Shown one piece after another: positions 25,004 to 33,509 of a stretch of DNA of 64,000 bases. Within the stretch, counting starts at the first letter, position 1. The number at the start of each line of letters is the position of its first letter. The notes below the pieces were generated by a model that worked only from the letters and a program-made list of their open reading frames with translations, had not been told where the DNA came from and did not search any database. The position numbers and the translations under genes were made by a program. Origin of the DNA: Acidobacteriota bacterium (lineage in GTDB: Bacteria; Acidobacteriota; Terriglobia; Versatilivoradales; Versatilivoraceae). The stretch spans positions 1 to 64,000 of the forward strand of contig JAPPDF010000101.1 in assembly GCA_028875575.1 (NCBI GenBank). The letters are read 5' to 3'.

Positions 25004-26631
25004 TCCCCACCCTGGTTGTGCTGGTCTATCTGGCCCTGGTTCTTTACATCGGAATTTTCGCCTTTCGCCGTGCAGCCTCCAGGCACGCGGCTGAAGACTA
25101 TTTTCTGGCCGGCCGTTCCCTGGGCCCCTTCGTCTTTCTCTTCTCGCTGTTCGGGACCAACATGACCGCCTTCACCATCCTGGGGGCCTCGGGACACGCC
25201 TTCAACAACGGGATCGTCACTTATGGGCTGATGGGCTCCTCCTCGGCCCTCATCATTCCCCTGACCCTCCTGCTGATCGGCACCCGCACCTGGGCGCTGG
25301 GCAAGAAACACGGCTTCATGACCCCTGTCCAGATGTTTCGGGACCGTTGGGAGTGCAGCCACATCGGAACGGCCATCTTCGCCCTGCAAGCGCTCTTCCT
25401 GGTTCCCTACATCATCATCGCCGTCAAGGGAGGCGGGACCATCCTGCAAGCCATCAGCGGCGGCTGGGTTCCTTACTGGATGGGCGGCAGCCTGGTGGCC
25501 CTGGTGGTGATGAGCTACGTCTTCTTTGGCGGCATGCGCGGCACCGCCTGGGTGAACACCTTTCAGACCACGCTGTTCCTGAGTTTCGGCGTGGCTGCGC
25601 TTCTGGTGATCGGCGCCGGAATGGGGGGCTTCAGCGCGGCCATGGAAAGAATCGCCCAATCCCCCGCCCTGGCTCCCCTGCTCACCCGGGAAAATGTCTC
25701 ACCGCTCTACTACCTCAGCTACACCTTCATCCCGCTGTCCGCCATCTGCTTCCCCCACATCGGCATCTTCTGCCTTACCGCCCGCCGCATGTCCCAGTTC
25801 CGCAAGACGGTGATCCTCTATCCGATCTGCATCATGGCCATCTGGCTTCCCTGCGTCTTTCTGGGGGTGGCGGCCAACGGAGCCGAAGACTTTCCCCGAA
25901 TCCAGGACAAGCAGGCCGCCCGTCAAACGCTGGCGACATCAGGAACCGAGCTGACTCCCGAACGGGAAAGCGACCTTCGCCGCCGGATGGCGGCCGATGA
26001 CGTCATCCCCCTGCTGCTGGACCGCTACGCGCCCCTGTGGCTGGCCGGCATCCTGGGAGCGGGCATCATGGCGGCCGTGATGGCCAGCGACTCCCAGATC
26101 CTGGCACTCTCGACCATGTTCACCGAGGATATCTTCGCCTTCTATGGGGGCAAACAGCGGTTCGGGGACCGGGCCCAGGTTCAAACCGGCCGTCTGTTCG
26201 TGGCGCTGATCACTTCGGCAGCCTTCGTCATCGCCCTGAAGACTCCGGCCACCATATTCCTGGTGGCCGTACAGTACTCCTTTACCGGCTACGCCGCTCT
26301 CCTTCCCCTGTTGGTGGCGGCTCTGTTCTGGAAGCGCAGCACTCGCTGGGGAGCCCTGGCCACCACCCTGTGGGCGGGCGCCTCCGTCGGCGCCATTGCC
26401 CTGCTGCAGGCGATGATTCCGCCTCCCTCCGGACCGCCGACCGCGATCCTCTCCTGGGGACAGCTCGACCTGATCGTGAGGACGGCCGGCGGGACCACCA
26501 TTCTGGGCTTCCTGCCCGTCGTCCCCATCGTCCTGGTCTCGGCGCTGCTGATGATCGTGGTCTCCTGGATGACGGCTCGACCCGGCGCCGCTACAATCGA
26601 GCGATACTTCCCGTCCAAAGCCGACAGTTGA
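25000..26631 (+). CDS. sodium:solute symporter (SSF family)
   Basis: 543 residues, about 13 transmembrane helices. The family start [29 protein letters not shown] contains the Na-site region of the LeuT-fold SSF proteins, and [26 protein letters not shown] carries the conserved Ser/Asp-rich helix 8. It imports a small solute with sodium; the substrate is unclear (monocarboxylate, sugar or pantothenate relatives). A longer frame begins at 24901 inside DUF3311, but the ATG at 25000 gives the conserved N-terminus. Confidence 0.92.
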   Translation: MIPTLVVLVYLALVLYIGIFAFRRAASRHAAEDYFLAGRSLGPFVFLFSLFGTNMTAFTILGASGHAFNNGIVTYGLMGSSSALIIPLTLLLIGTRTWALGKKHGFMTPVQMFRDRWECSHIGTAIFALQALFLVPYIIIAVKGGGTILQAISGGWVPYWMGGSLVALVVMSYVFFGGMRGTAWVNTFQTTLFLSFGVAALLVIGAGMGGFSAAMERIAQSPALAPLLTRENVSPLYYLSYTFIPLSAICFPHIGIFCLTARRMSQFRKTVILYPICIMAIWLPCVFLGVAANGAEDFPRIQDKQAARQTLATSGTELTPERESDLRRRMAADDVIPLLLDRYAPLWLAGILGAGIMAAVMASDSQILALSTMFTEDIFAFYGGKQRFGDRAQVQTGRLFVALITSAAFVIALKTPATIFLVAVQYSFTGYAALLPLLVAALFWKRSTRWGALATTLWAGASVGAIALLQAMIPPPSGPPTAILSWGQLDLIVRTAGGTTILGFLPVVPIVLVSALLMIVVSWMTARPGAATIERYFPSKADS

Positions 26632-26725
26632 CAGTCTCAATGCCTGCGCTGCGTCGCCGGTCGCGCATACTGCTGTCGCCGCGTTCGCGGCTTAACTCCC
26701 ATACGCGACGTCTTCCGATGGCTTT

Positions 26726-26754
26726 CCCCGGGCTCTTGCCCGGGGCATCATTTT
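26726..26754 (+). terminator. rho-independent terminator of the symporter operon
   Basis: Stem CCCCGGGC (26726-26733) with GCCCGGGG (26738-26745) around TCTT, followed by CATCATTTT. It lies about 95 bp after the symporter stop. Confidence 0.65.
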
Positions 26755-27142
26755 AAATAGAAAAGCGCGTTTCCCCTTGCAGCTTTGTGGGTTAGGTGAG
26801 AGCTGCGAGGCTGCGGTTGACGTAGATTACCCGGCACGACGCCACCTACGAGCCATCCTTATAGAGCTGCGTAGCTGCGGCCCAGGGTCGCCTGCGGGGT
26901 GAGCAGGAGGAGCCCGGGAGGCGTCGAGCTTGGCAGCGACGGCGGAGTCCTCTGGGCAACGGAGGTGTCAACCCGGGGTCGTATCGGTTCTGCGTCAACC
27001 CAGCCGCGAATGCGGCGAACAGGAAGCACCCGTCCCGGTAAGCACTACCTCTCCAGAACGTCGTTCGTCTGATTTCAAACCAGGTTGCGCACACGGAAAG
27101 GGGATCTTGTCGGCCTATTCCGTTTAGCGGTGGGGCCAAAGC
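26755..27142. other. non-coding region before the transhydrogenase gene
   Basis: No gene seen. It contains two similar segments, AGCTGCGAGGCTGCGG and AGCTGCGTAGCTGCGG (near 26800 and 26865), and other repetitive GC-rich sequence. It separates two convergent transcription units. Confidence 0.4.
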
Positions 27143-28420
27143 CTACCAGGCCGTCAGCGCCTCTTCGAAGATACGGGTCAGGTCCTCTGCGGAGGCGGGT
27201 CGGGGGGAGAGCTTGGTGACGCGGTGTTGGGGGAGAGTGCCTTCCACCAGGCTGGGGATGTCCCGGGAGGTGTAGCCGAGGCCGCTCAAGCCGTTGGGCA
27301 GCTTCAGCCGCTGCATGAAAGCGACAATGCGATCGGACAGGATCTTGCCGGCGTCATCCAAAGCCTTGCCGTTGGTGTCGGCGCCCAGAATGGCGGCGGC
27401 ATTCAGGTGCCTTTCGGGGCAGGCCGGCGCGGTGAAACGAAATACGGCCGGAGCGTTGAGAATCACCGAGATCCCATGAGGCACCATGGGGTGGTCCACC
27501 GAATACCCGGGGGCGCGATAGTCCCGGACCAGCCCCGATACCGGATAGGACATGCCGTGGGGCAGGTGGACGCCGGCATTGCCGAATCCCACGCCCGCGT
27601 AGGAAGCGGCCAGCAGCATCTGGGCCCGCGCTTCGCCGTCGCCGGGGTCTTCCGCCGCCCGCGGCAGGTATTCGGACACGATCCTCAGGGCTTCCAGCGA
27701 CCAGACGTCGCTGATGGGATTGGATCCCTGGTAGGCCGGCCTCAAGACCGGGCGGTCGGGATAGGGCCGCTGGGCATATGGAATGGCGGTGTAGGATTCC
27801 AGGGCGTGGCTGAGCACGTCCAGACCGGTCGAGGCCCCCACTTCGGAGGGCATGCTGCGGGTGTTTTCCGGGTCCAGCAGGCCCAGGGTCGGCTTGAGCC
27901 TGCGGTGGGCGATGCCGGTCTTGGCCCGCATGCCGCTCAAGTCGAAGATGGCCACCCCGGTGGTCTCGCTGCCGGTGCCGGCGGTGGTGGGAATGGCCAC
28001 CAGGGGCTTGAGGCTCCCCGGCACCGGAAGCCCCTTGCCGATGGGTGCGTTCACGTAGTCGAGGAAGTCCGCCGGGAAGGTGGAGTAGAGATTGGCCGCC
28101 TTGGCCGTGTCAATGGTCGATCCTCCGCCGATGGCAACGAAACCGTCGTAGCGATCGCCCCGGGCCGCGGCGATGGCCTCCTGGATGGATCGATCGGTGG
28201 GTTCCACCCGGACCCGGTCGAACACTGAAAAGGCGATGCCCTCGTCCTCCATCGCCTGCAGCGCCACCGTAACCGGCGGCAGATCCCTCAGACCCGGGTC
28301 GATGACCACCAGCACCCGGCCAAGCTTCATGTCCCTCAGATCCATCCCCACTTCCCGGGTCACCCCGGGACCGAAGCGGATGTTGGAGGTGGCCATCTGA
28401 AAACCGATCTCACGGCCCAT
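27143..28420 (-). CDS. hydroxyacid-oxoacid transhydrogenase (ADHFE1-type iron ADH)
   Basis: About 425 residues of the group III iron-dependent alcohol dehydrogenases. It resembles human ADHFE1 strongly: GGGSTIDTAKAANLY, DFLDYVNAPIGKGLPVP, AGTGSETTGVAIFD, RPAYQGSNPISDVW and TLPQHRVTKLSPRP. This enzyme couples 4-hydroxybutyrate oxidation to reduction of 2-oxoglutarate to D-2-hydroxyglutarate using bound NAD. Metal His residues are in DVLSHALESY, HLPHGMSYP and MVPHGISV. GGTGGAG precedes the ATG at 28420; an ATG at 28435 is an alternative. It is the last gene of a three-gene operon. Confidence 0.9.
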   Translation of the reverse strand: MGREIGFQMATSNIRFGPGVTREVGMDLRDMKLGRVLVVIDPGLRDLPPVTVALQAMEDEGIAFSVFDRVRVEPTDRSIQEAIAAARGDRYDGFVAIGGGSTIDTAKAANLYSTFPADFLDYVNAPIGKGLPVPGSLKPLVAIPTTAGTGSETTGVAIFDLSGMRAKTGIAHRRLKPTLGLLDPENTRSMPSEVGASTGLDVLSHALESYTAIPYAQRPYPDRPVLRPAYQGSNPISDVWSLEALRIVSEYLPRAAEDPGDGEARAQMLLAASYAGVGFGNAGVHLPHGMSYPVSGLVRDYRAPGYSVDHPMVPHGISVILNAPAVFRFTAPACPERHLNAAAILGADTNGKALDDAGKILSDRIVAFMQRLKLPNGLSGLGYTSRDIPSLVEGTLPQHRVTKLSPRPASAEDLTRIFEEALTAW

Positions 28421-28487
28421 GTCTGTCTCCACCATTGAAGGACTGAAGCCGGACTGCACTACCGCTGAATCACGCCGCCCCTTTTCC

Positions 28488-29684
28488 TTAACCAAAACAG
28501 AAAAGCTGGCCATCCAGAGATCCGATGACGATCCTTCCACCGGCCACCGCCGGTGAAGCCGACAGGGGTGCCCCGGCGTTGAACTCCCAGACCTTCTTGC
28601 CGTCTTTGAGGTTCAGGACGTAGAAGCGTCCATCATTGGATCCCACGTAAATCCGATCCCCGACCGCGACCGGGGAGGAATCGACTCGCGCCCTGGTGGC
28701 AAAGGTCCAGAGGGACTCGCCGTTGGCCGCCTCGAGGCAGTGCACCTTTCGATCGCGGCCTCCCAGAACCACCCGCCCCCCGACCACGGCCGCCGAGGAA
28801 TAGAAGGGGAACTGGGATTCCTTGGACTCATACCGCCACAGCACCTTGCGCTCCCTCCTGCTGACACTCACCACCTGGTTGCTGAAAGTTCCAAAGTAGG
28901 CGGCATCGCCGGCCAGGGCCGGGGAGGCGCCGGTGTAGGCGATGGAGGGCACCTGGTACAGTTCCCGGCCATCCTTCACCCGGATGGCGCGAAAGATTTC
29001 GTCACAGCCGGAGATATAGGCCACGCCGTCAGCCACGCTGGGGGTGGAATGGACATACCCTTCGGTCATCACCTTCCACAGGAGCAGTCCCGTGTCGGCC
29101 TCCAGCGCGTAGAGGTGGCTGTCGTAAGAACCGACCAGGACCCGGTTCCCGACCAGCACCGGGGAAGACTTGATCTCTCCCTCGGTGGCGAAGGTCCAGG
29201 CGGCCTTGCCGGTTCGGACGTCGACCGCGTGCAGCACCCCGTCCAGGTCTCCGATGTATACCATCCCCTGCCCCACGCAGGGAGAGGACTCCCCGATGCC
29301 GAATTCGGCGGCCCGATAGCGCCACAGCTCTTCGCCGCTGCCCAGGCTCACTGCCAGCAGGTCGCCCGACTGAGAGCCCACGTAGACCACACCGTCCACG
29401 ATGGCTGCCGAGGACTCGATCGGTTCGCCCACCTCCAGCGTCCAGAGCAGCTTGAGCGAATCGGGAAGGTTCGCTTGGGAGATTCCCGTCAAGGCAGGAT
29501 TTCCACGAAACTGGCTCCAGATGCCGCCCGCCTGTGACGATGCGCTTCCGGTTCCCTGAACTCCGTGGAGAGACAGACCGAGCAAGCAAATCAGGGCCAG
29601 TACCGGCAGACCCGCCAGGACAACCGCCCCTGAGCACAGACCCTTCCCCGAATCGAATTGCCGGCGCTGTTCTAAAGTGCCCAT
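28488..29684 (-). CDS. exported PQQ-like beta-propeller (BamB-like)
   Basis: 398 residues. A hydrophobic N-terminal segment ([21 protein letters not shown]) is followed by about seven or eight propeller blades of the pattern [18 protein letters not shown]...G...W, ending in [11 protein letters not shown]. It has no quinoprotein catalytic motifs, so PQQ binding is doubtful; such propellers often act as scaffolds. The ATG at 29684 overlaps the end of the upstream iron ADH by 13 bp. The frame is open much further upstream, but that part only mirrors the ADH gene. Confidence 0.82.
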   Translation of the reverse strand: MGTLEQRRQFDSGKGLCSGAVVLAGLPVLALICLLGLSLHGVQGTGSASSQAGGIWSQFRGNPALTGISQANLPDSLKLLWTLEVGEPIESSAAIVDGVVYVGSQSGDLLAVSLGSGEELWRYRAAEFGIGESSPCVGQGMVYIGDLDGVLHAVDVRTGKAAWTFATEGEIKSSPVLVGNRVLVGSYDSHLYALEADTGLLLWKVMTEGYVHSTPSVADGVAYISGCDEIFRAIRVKDGRELYQVPSIAYTGASPALAGDAAYFGTFSNQVVSVSRRERKVLWRYESKESQFPFYSSAAVVGGRVVLGGRDRKVHCLEAANGESLWTFATRARVDSSPVAVGDRIYVGSNDGRFYVLNLKDGKKVWEFNAGAPLSASPAVAGGRIVIGSLDGQLFCFG

Positions 29685-30820
29685 TGGTAGACCTCCAAGG
29701 CTCCTTTCCGGTCCAGAGGCCGGGGATTGAATCGTCCGGTCCACTGCAGGCTGGCTGCTTCCGCCAGTCGACCCAGATCCTCCCTGGTCACTCCCACGGC
29801 TCTGAGTCCGGAAGGCATCCCGCCACGCGCGGCCATCTCTTCCAGGCGCGTCGCCAGCGCCACCGGGTCGTCGCGGTCGAACCCGTTTACCCCGGCCAAG
29901 TGCATCAACTCCCGGTACCTGGCCCCCACCACCGACGCGTTCCAGCGCACCACCTGGGGAAGCAGCATGGCGATGGCAACCCCGTGAGTGACCCCGTGAT
30001 GGCTCGTCAGAGGGTTGGCGCAGGCGTGGCTGGCCCCCAGCATGGAGTGCTCGATGGCCAGCCCGGCAAAATAGGCCCCCAGCAGCATGGCTCCCCTGGC
30101 GTCGAGATCCCCCGGGGCTCTCAGCACTCTCTCGTAGTTCCCCTCGAGCAATCTCCAGGCTTCCCTGGAAAAGCACTCGGAGACGGCGTTGCGCTTGGTG
30201 GTGACGAAGCTCTCCACCGCGTGGGAAACGGCATCGAATCCTGCCGTGGCCGTTACCTGAGCCGGTTGGGAAAGCGTCAGCGCCGGGTCCAGCAGGACCG
30301 CTCGAAAGGCGGCCTTGGGATCCCCGCAAGCCATCTTCTCATGGGAATTCGGGTCGGAAATGAGCGCGTAGCTCTGAGCCTCGCTGCCGGTGCCGGCGGT
30401 GGTGGGAATGCCGATCATGGGCAGCATGTCCCTGGTGGCCTTGCCGTATCCCCGGTAGTCCTGCATGCGGCCGCCGTTGGTCAGCAGAAAGTTGATGCCC
30501 TTGGCGCAATCCAGGGAACTGCCTCCCCCCAGTCCGATGATGGAGTCCGGCCTCTGTTCGGCTGCGAACCGTCGCCCCTGCTCGACCATGTCGGCATCGG
30601 GGTTGACGTCGAAGTCGTGGAAGGGCAACGCCTCAACGCCCGCCGCCCCGAGAGCGTCCAGGGCTTCGTCCACGTGGCCCGAGGCTTGCAGGCCATGGTC
30701 GGCCACCAGCAGCGACCGCTTGAACCCCAGTTCGACCGAGACCTCACCCAGGCGTCCTATCGCGTTCAGACCGAAGAGGACCCGGGCTGCCGAATGAAAT
30801 TCAAAAGGAGATAAATCCAT
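29672..30820 (-). CDS. iron-containing alcohol dehydrogenase
   Basis: 382 residues of the Fe-ADH family. [18 protein letters not shown] binds the NAD diphosphate and [18 protein letters not shown] is the second cofactor motif. Metal ligands come from [10 protein letters not shown] and [13 protein letters not shown]. It oxidises or reduces an alcohol/aldehyde that cannot be named from sequence. It begins the operon that continues with the propeller and the transhydrogenase, suggesting linked hydroxy-acid or diol metabolism. ATG at 30820; the frame extends upstream without support. Confidence 0.9.
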   Translation of the reverse strand: MDLSPFEFHSAARVLFGLNAIGRLGEVSVELGFKRSLLVADHGLQASGHVDEALDALGAAGVEALPFHDFDVNPDADMVEQGRRFAAEQRPDSIIGLGGGSSLDCAKGINFLLTNGGRMQDYRGYGKATRDMLPMIGIPTTAGTGSEAQSYALISDPNSHEKMACGDPKAAFRAVLLDPALTLSQPAQVTATAGFDAVSHAVESFVTTKRNAVSECFSREAWRLLEGNYERVLRAPGDLDARGAMLLGAYFAGLAIEHSMLGASHACANPLTSHHGVTHGVAIAMLLPQVVRWNASVVGARYRELMHLAGVNGFDRDDPVALATRLEEMAARGGMPSGLRAVGVTREDLGRLAEAASLQWTGRFNPRPLDRKGALEVYQWAL

Positions 30821-31028
30821 GAAGCAAGGACGTTGGGGATTCCCTTCGGGGAAGGAGTCGGTGGACCGAATCTCGGCCGGCGCCATCGTTTAATTATGCG
30901 GGGCGCAGCCCGGCAAGTAAAGCCTTCGGCGTCTCCAGGGACATCCAGGGCCGGCCCCCGACCTCAATGCAAGAGCAACCGTCGTGGTTGCCCGACTATT
31001 CCCGTTCGCTCGGACAGCGCGGGCTCGA

Positions 31029-31049
31029 GGGCACCCACCAGGGGTGCCC
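31029..31049. terminator. hairpin downstream of the GGT gene
   Basis: GGGCACCC (31029-31036) pairs with GGGTGCCC (31042-31049). It sits 8 bp beyond the stop of the gamma-glutamyltransferase-like gene. No U-tract follows on the minus strand; it resembles common GGGCACCC/GGGTGCCC palindromes, so it may be a repeat. Confidence 0.4.
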
Positions 31050-31056
31050 CTACGCC

Positions 31057-32739
31057 TCAATACCCGGCCGCCTGGCCGTCCTTTCGCGACTCGGAAGCCC
31101 CTCGGTAGACCCGAGCTGCCGGGTCGACCCCGATGGCTTGATACCCCCCGAAGGGGCCCGCGTTCCGGGTGACCCGGTGACCCCGTCGCAGCAGCCCCTC
31201 CACCGATTCTTCGGAATAGCCCCTCTCCAGCTCCACCACGCCGCCATCGTCCATGCAGTCGCCGGTCGGCGAGGAAGATCCGTCGTGGTTGATGCGCGGG
31301 GCGTCCCCGGCCTCCTGCAGGTTCATGCCGAAGTCGATCAGGTTCAGGAGCACCTGAACCTGGCCCAGGGCCTGGAAGTCACCTCCCATCACGCCAAAGC
31401 TGAGGAAAGGTTCGCCGTTCCGGGTGACAAACCCGGGAATAATGGTGTGGAAGGGCCGTTTGTGGGGCGCGTAGCAGTTGAAGTGGCCCTCCTCCAGGCT
31501 GAACAGTTCGCCCCGGTTCTGCAGCATGAAGCCCAGTCCCTCGGGAGTCATTCCCGACCCCATGCCCTTGAAGTTGCTCTGAATGAAGGAGACCATGTTC
31601 CCGGCCGAGTCGGCCGTCGTCAGGTAAACGGTGTCTCCGGCAGCGAGGGCCGGGTTGCCCGCGTCGAAGCTCTTTCCCGCCTGCAGGGAGTCCAGCAGCT
31701 TGCAGCGCCGGCCTGCATAGGCCTTCGAAATCAACTGGCGGACCGGAATCCGGTTGAAGGCGGGATCGGCATAAAATCGGGCGCGATCTTCGAAAACCAG
31801 CTTCTTGGCCTCCACGAAATGGTGGATGTGATCGGTGGAGCCGAAGCCCATGGAGGCGATGTCGTAGGCCTCCAGCAGATTCAGCATCTGCAATACGGCA
31901 ATGCCCTGTCCATTGGGAGGGAGCTGCCAGACACGGTACCCCCGGTAATCGGTGGCCACCGGCTCCACCCATTCCGAACGATGGTCCGCCAGATCCCCGG
32001 CGCTCAGAAATCCCCCCAGTCTCTTGAAATAGGCTTCGATCCTCCGGGGGATTTCTCCCTGGTAGAAGGCTTCCCTGCCCGACCGGGCAATCGCTTCCAG
32101 CGTCACCGCCAGGTGGGGACTGGCGAACACCTCGCCCGCCCGGGGGGCCCGACCCTCCAGCGTAAAGGTCTCCAGGAAGCCGGGCCACTTCCCGTGGATC
32201 GCCACGCTTGCGTCCCAGTCCCTGGAAATAACCTCCGAGACCGGAAATCCCCGGCGAGCATATTCAATGGTCGGGGCCAGCAACTGATCCATGGGCAGCC
32301 TCCCGTAGCGCTCGTGGAGTGTGTACCACCCGTCCACGCATCCCGGCACGGACACCGAGAGCGGTCCCCGGGAAGGCAGCCGGCTCAGGCCTCGCCGTTT
32401 CAATTCCGCCAACTCCAGGGAATAGGGGGAGCGGCCACTGCCGTTGAGACCGGACAAGCTCCTGGCGCCGGCATCCCAGACCAGGGCAAAAAGGTCGCCC
32501 CCGATCCCGCACGAGACCGGCTCCACCAGGCCCAGCATCGCATTGGCCGCAATGGCGGCGTCCAGGGCGGTCCCCCCTTTCCTGAGAGTATCCACAGCCA
32601 CCTGGGTGGCCAGGGGCTGGCTGGTGGCGGCCATGCCGTCACGGGCCAGAACCTCGGAGCGGGTAGCCCATCTCCTGCCCGCCACCGCCACCTGCTGGCC
32701 TTCAAAAAGAGAAACGCCCATCCCGGATCCGGCATCCAT
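31057..32739 (-). CDS. gamma-glutamyltransferase-family Ntn hydrolase
   Basis: 560 residues. The single chain should self-cleave before the nucleophile Thr in GDTVYLTTADSAGNMVSF (about residue 363), giving large and small subunits. GIGGDLFALV, GGTALDAAIAANAMLG and the later NRGELFSLEEGHFN, PFHTIIPGFV and GVMGGDFQ are family blocks. Known members transfer or hydrolyse gamma-glutamyl groups or acylate side chains (cephalosporin acylase). No signal peptide is obvious, so it may be cytosolic. The ATG is 2 bp after the Mut7-C gene, so it belongs to the MoxR operon. Confidence 0.9.
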   Translation of the reverse strand: MDAGSGMGVSLFEGQQVAVAGRRWATRSEVLARDGMAATSQPLATQVAVDTLRKGGTALDAAIAANAMLGLVEPVSCGIGGDLFALVWDAGARSLSGLNGSGRSPYSLELAELKRRGLSRLPSRGPLSVSVPGCVDGWYTLHERYGRLPMDQLLAPTIEYARRGFPVSEVISRDWDASVAIHGKWPGFLETFTLEGRAPRAGEVFASPHLAVTLEAIARSGREAFYQGEIPRRIEAYFKRLGGFLSAGDLADHRSEWVEPVATDYRGYRVWQLPPNGQGIAVLQMLNLLEAYDIASMGFGSTDHIHHFVEAKKLVFEDRARFYADPAFNRIPVRQLISKAYAGRRCKLLDSLQAGKSFDAGNPALAAGDTVYLTTADSAGNMVSFIQSNFKGMGSGMTPEGLGFMLQNRGELFSLEEGHFNCYAPHKRPFHTIIPGFVTRNGEPFLSFGVMGGDFQALGQVQVLLNLIDFGMNLQEAGDAPRINHDGSSSPTGDCMDDGGVVELERGYSEESVEGLLRRGHRVTRNAGPFGGYQAIGVDPAARVYRGASESRKDGQAAGY

Positions 32740-32741
32740 AG

Positions 32742-33509
32742 TCACCTCGGCTCCTGGCTCGTTTGGGCCAGCACCTCTTCCAGAAAACCCTGCATCCGGT
32801 CGTGGTGCGACCCCTTCCAGTAGACGCGTTCGCACTCCGGGCACCACCGGAATTCCCGATAATGCTCCCGGGTTCGCGGCAGCAACCTGGAAGCCACCTC
32901 GTCGCTGGGGATTGACTCGATCGCCCCGTTGCAGCGCAGGCACCGTCCGAAGGGCTCCAGCCTGTCCCAAAGGCCGAATCGCCGCACCACTTCGATCAGC
33001 TGAAGCCGCGGACTCGTTGCCCGGATCCAATACCCGTAGGTAACCTGGCTCCGCTTCAGCAAACCCCGATCGCGAGTCAGCAGGATGCGGCGCTCGGCGT
33101 TGGACAGACGGGCCAGGCTCGCGTCCTCGAAGTCTCTCCGGTAGAGGCTGTCGAATCCCAACAGGCGCAGGAAGGAAGCCAGCTTCCCCAGGTGGACGTC
33201 CAGGACGAAACGGAGCTCCGGCAGCGGTCGAGGACGGACCCGAAGAATCGGTCCGACATCGATGGATTCGAACCGGGGGTAGAAGCTGATCCGGTCTCCG
33301 TCCCGGACGCGGTAGCTGAAGTCCACCGAATCTCCGTTGGCCAGAATCAGATCCAACTCGGTGTGGGGCACTCCCAGAGACTCCACCATATCCTTGACCG
33401 ATACCTGGCCGCTGAAGGAATGGTCAAAGCCCCCCGGACCGTCGCCATTGCTTGCGGCCGGTAGGCAATCCTGCAACTCGGCATAGAATCGCAGATGAGC
33501 GGTGGCCAT
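32742..33509 (-). CDS. Mut7-C RNase with ubiquitin-like N-terminus
   Basis: 255 residues. Residues 1-85 (TAHLRFYAELQDCL ... YRVRDGDRISFYPRF) form the Mut7-C ubiquitin-like (ThiS/MoaD-like beta-grasp) domain. The rest is the Mut7-C PIN-fold nuclease: RFVLDVHLGKLASFLRLLGFD, ILLTRDRGLLKR and a zinc ribbon, CLRCNG ... CPECERVYWKG. Acidic residues in DVHLG, RRDFED and TRDRG would hold the catalytic metal. The start codon overlaps the stop of the preceding gene (TAATG). The family is widespread; its substrates in bacteria are not established. It is the third gene of the MoxR operon. Confidence 0.88.
   Translation of the reverse strand: MATAHLRFYAELQDCLPAASNGDGPGGFDHSFSGQVSVKDMVESLGVPHTELDLILANGDSVDFSYRVRDGDRISFYPRFESIDVGPILRVRPRPLPELRFVLDVHLGKLASFLRLLGFDSLYRRDFEDASLARLSNAERRILLTRDRGLLKRSQVTYGYWIRATSPRLQLIEVVRRFGLWDRLEPFGRCLRCNGAIESIPSDEVASRLLPRTREHYREFRWCPECERVYWKGSHHDRMQGFLEEVLAQTSQEPR

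Noticed and set aside
28488-30329. A 613-residue form of the propeller protein
   Set aside because: The first 215 residues only mirror the iron ADH gene; the ATG at 29684 gives the export segment.
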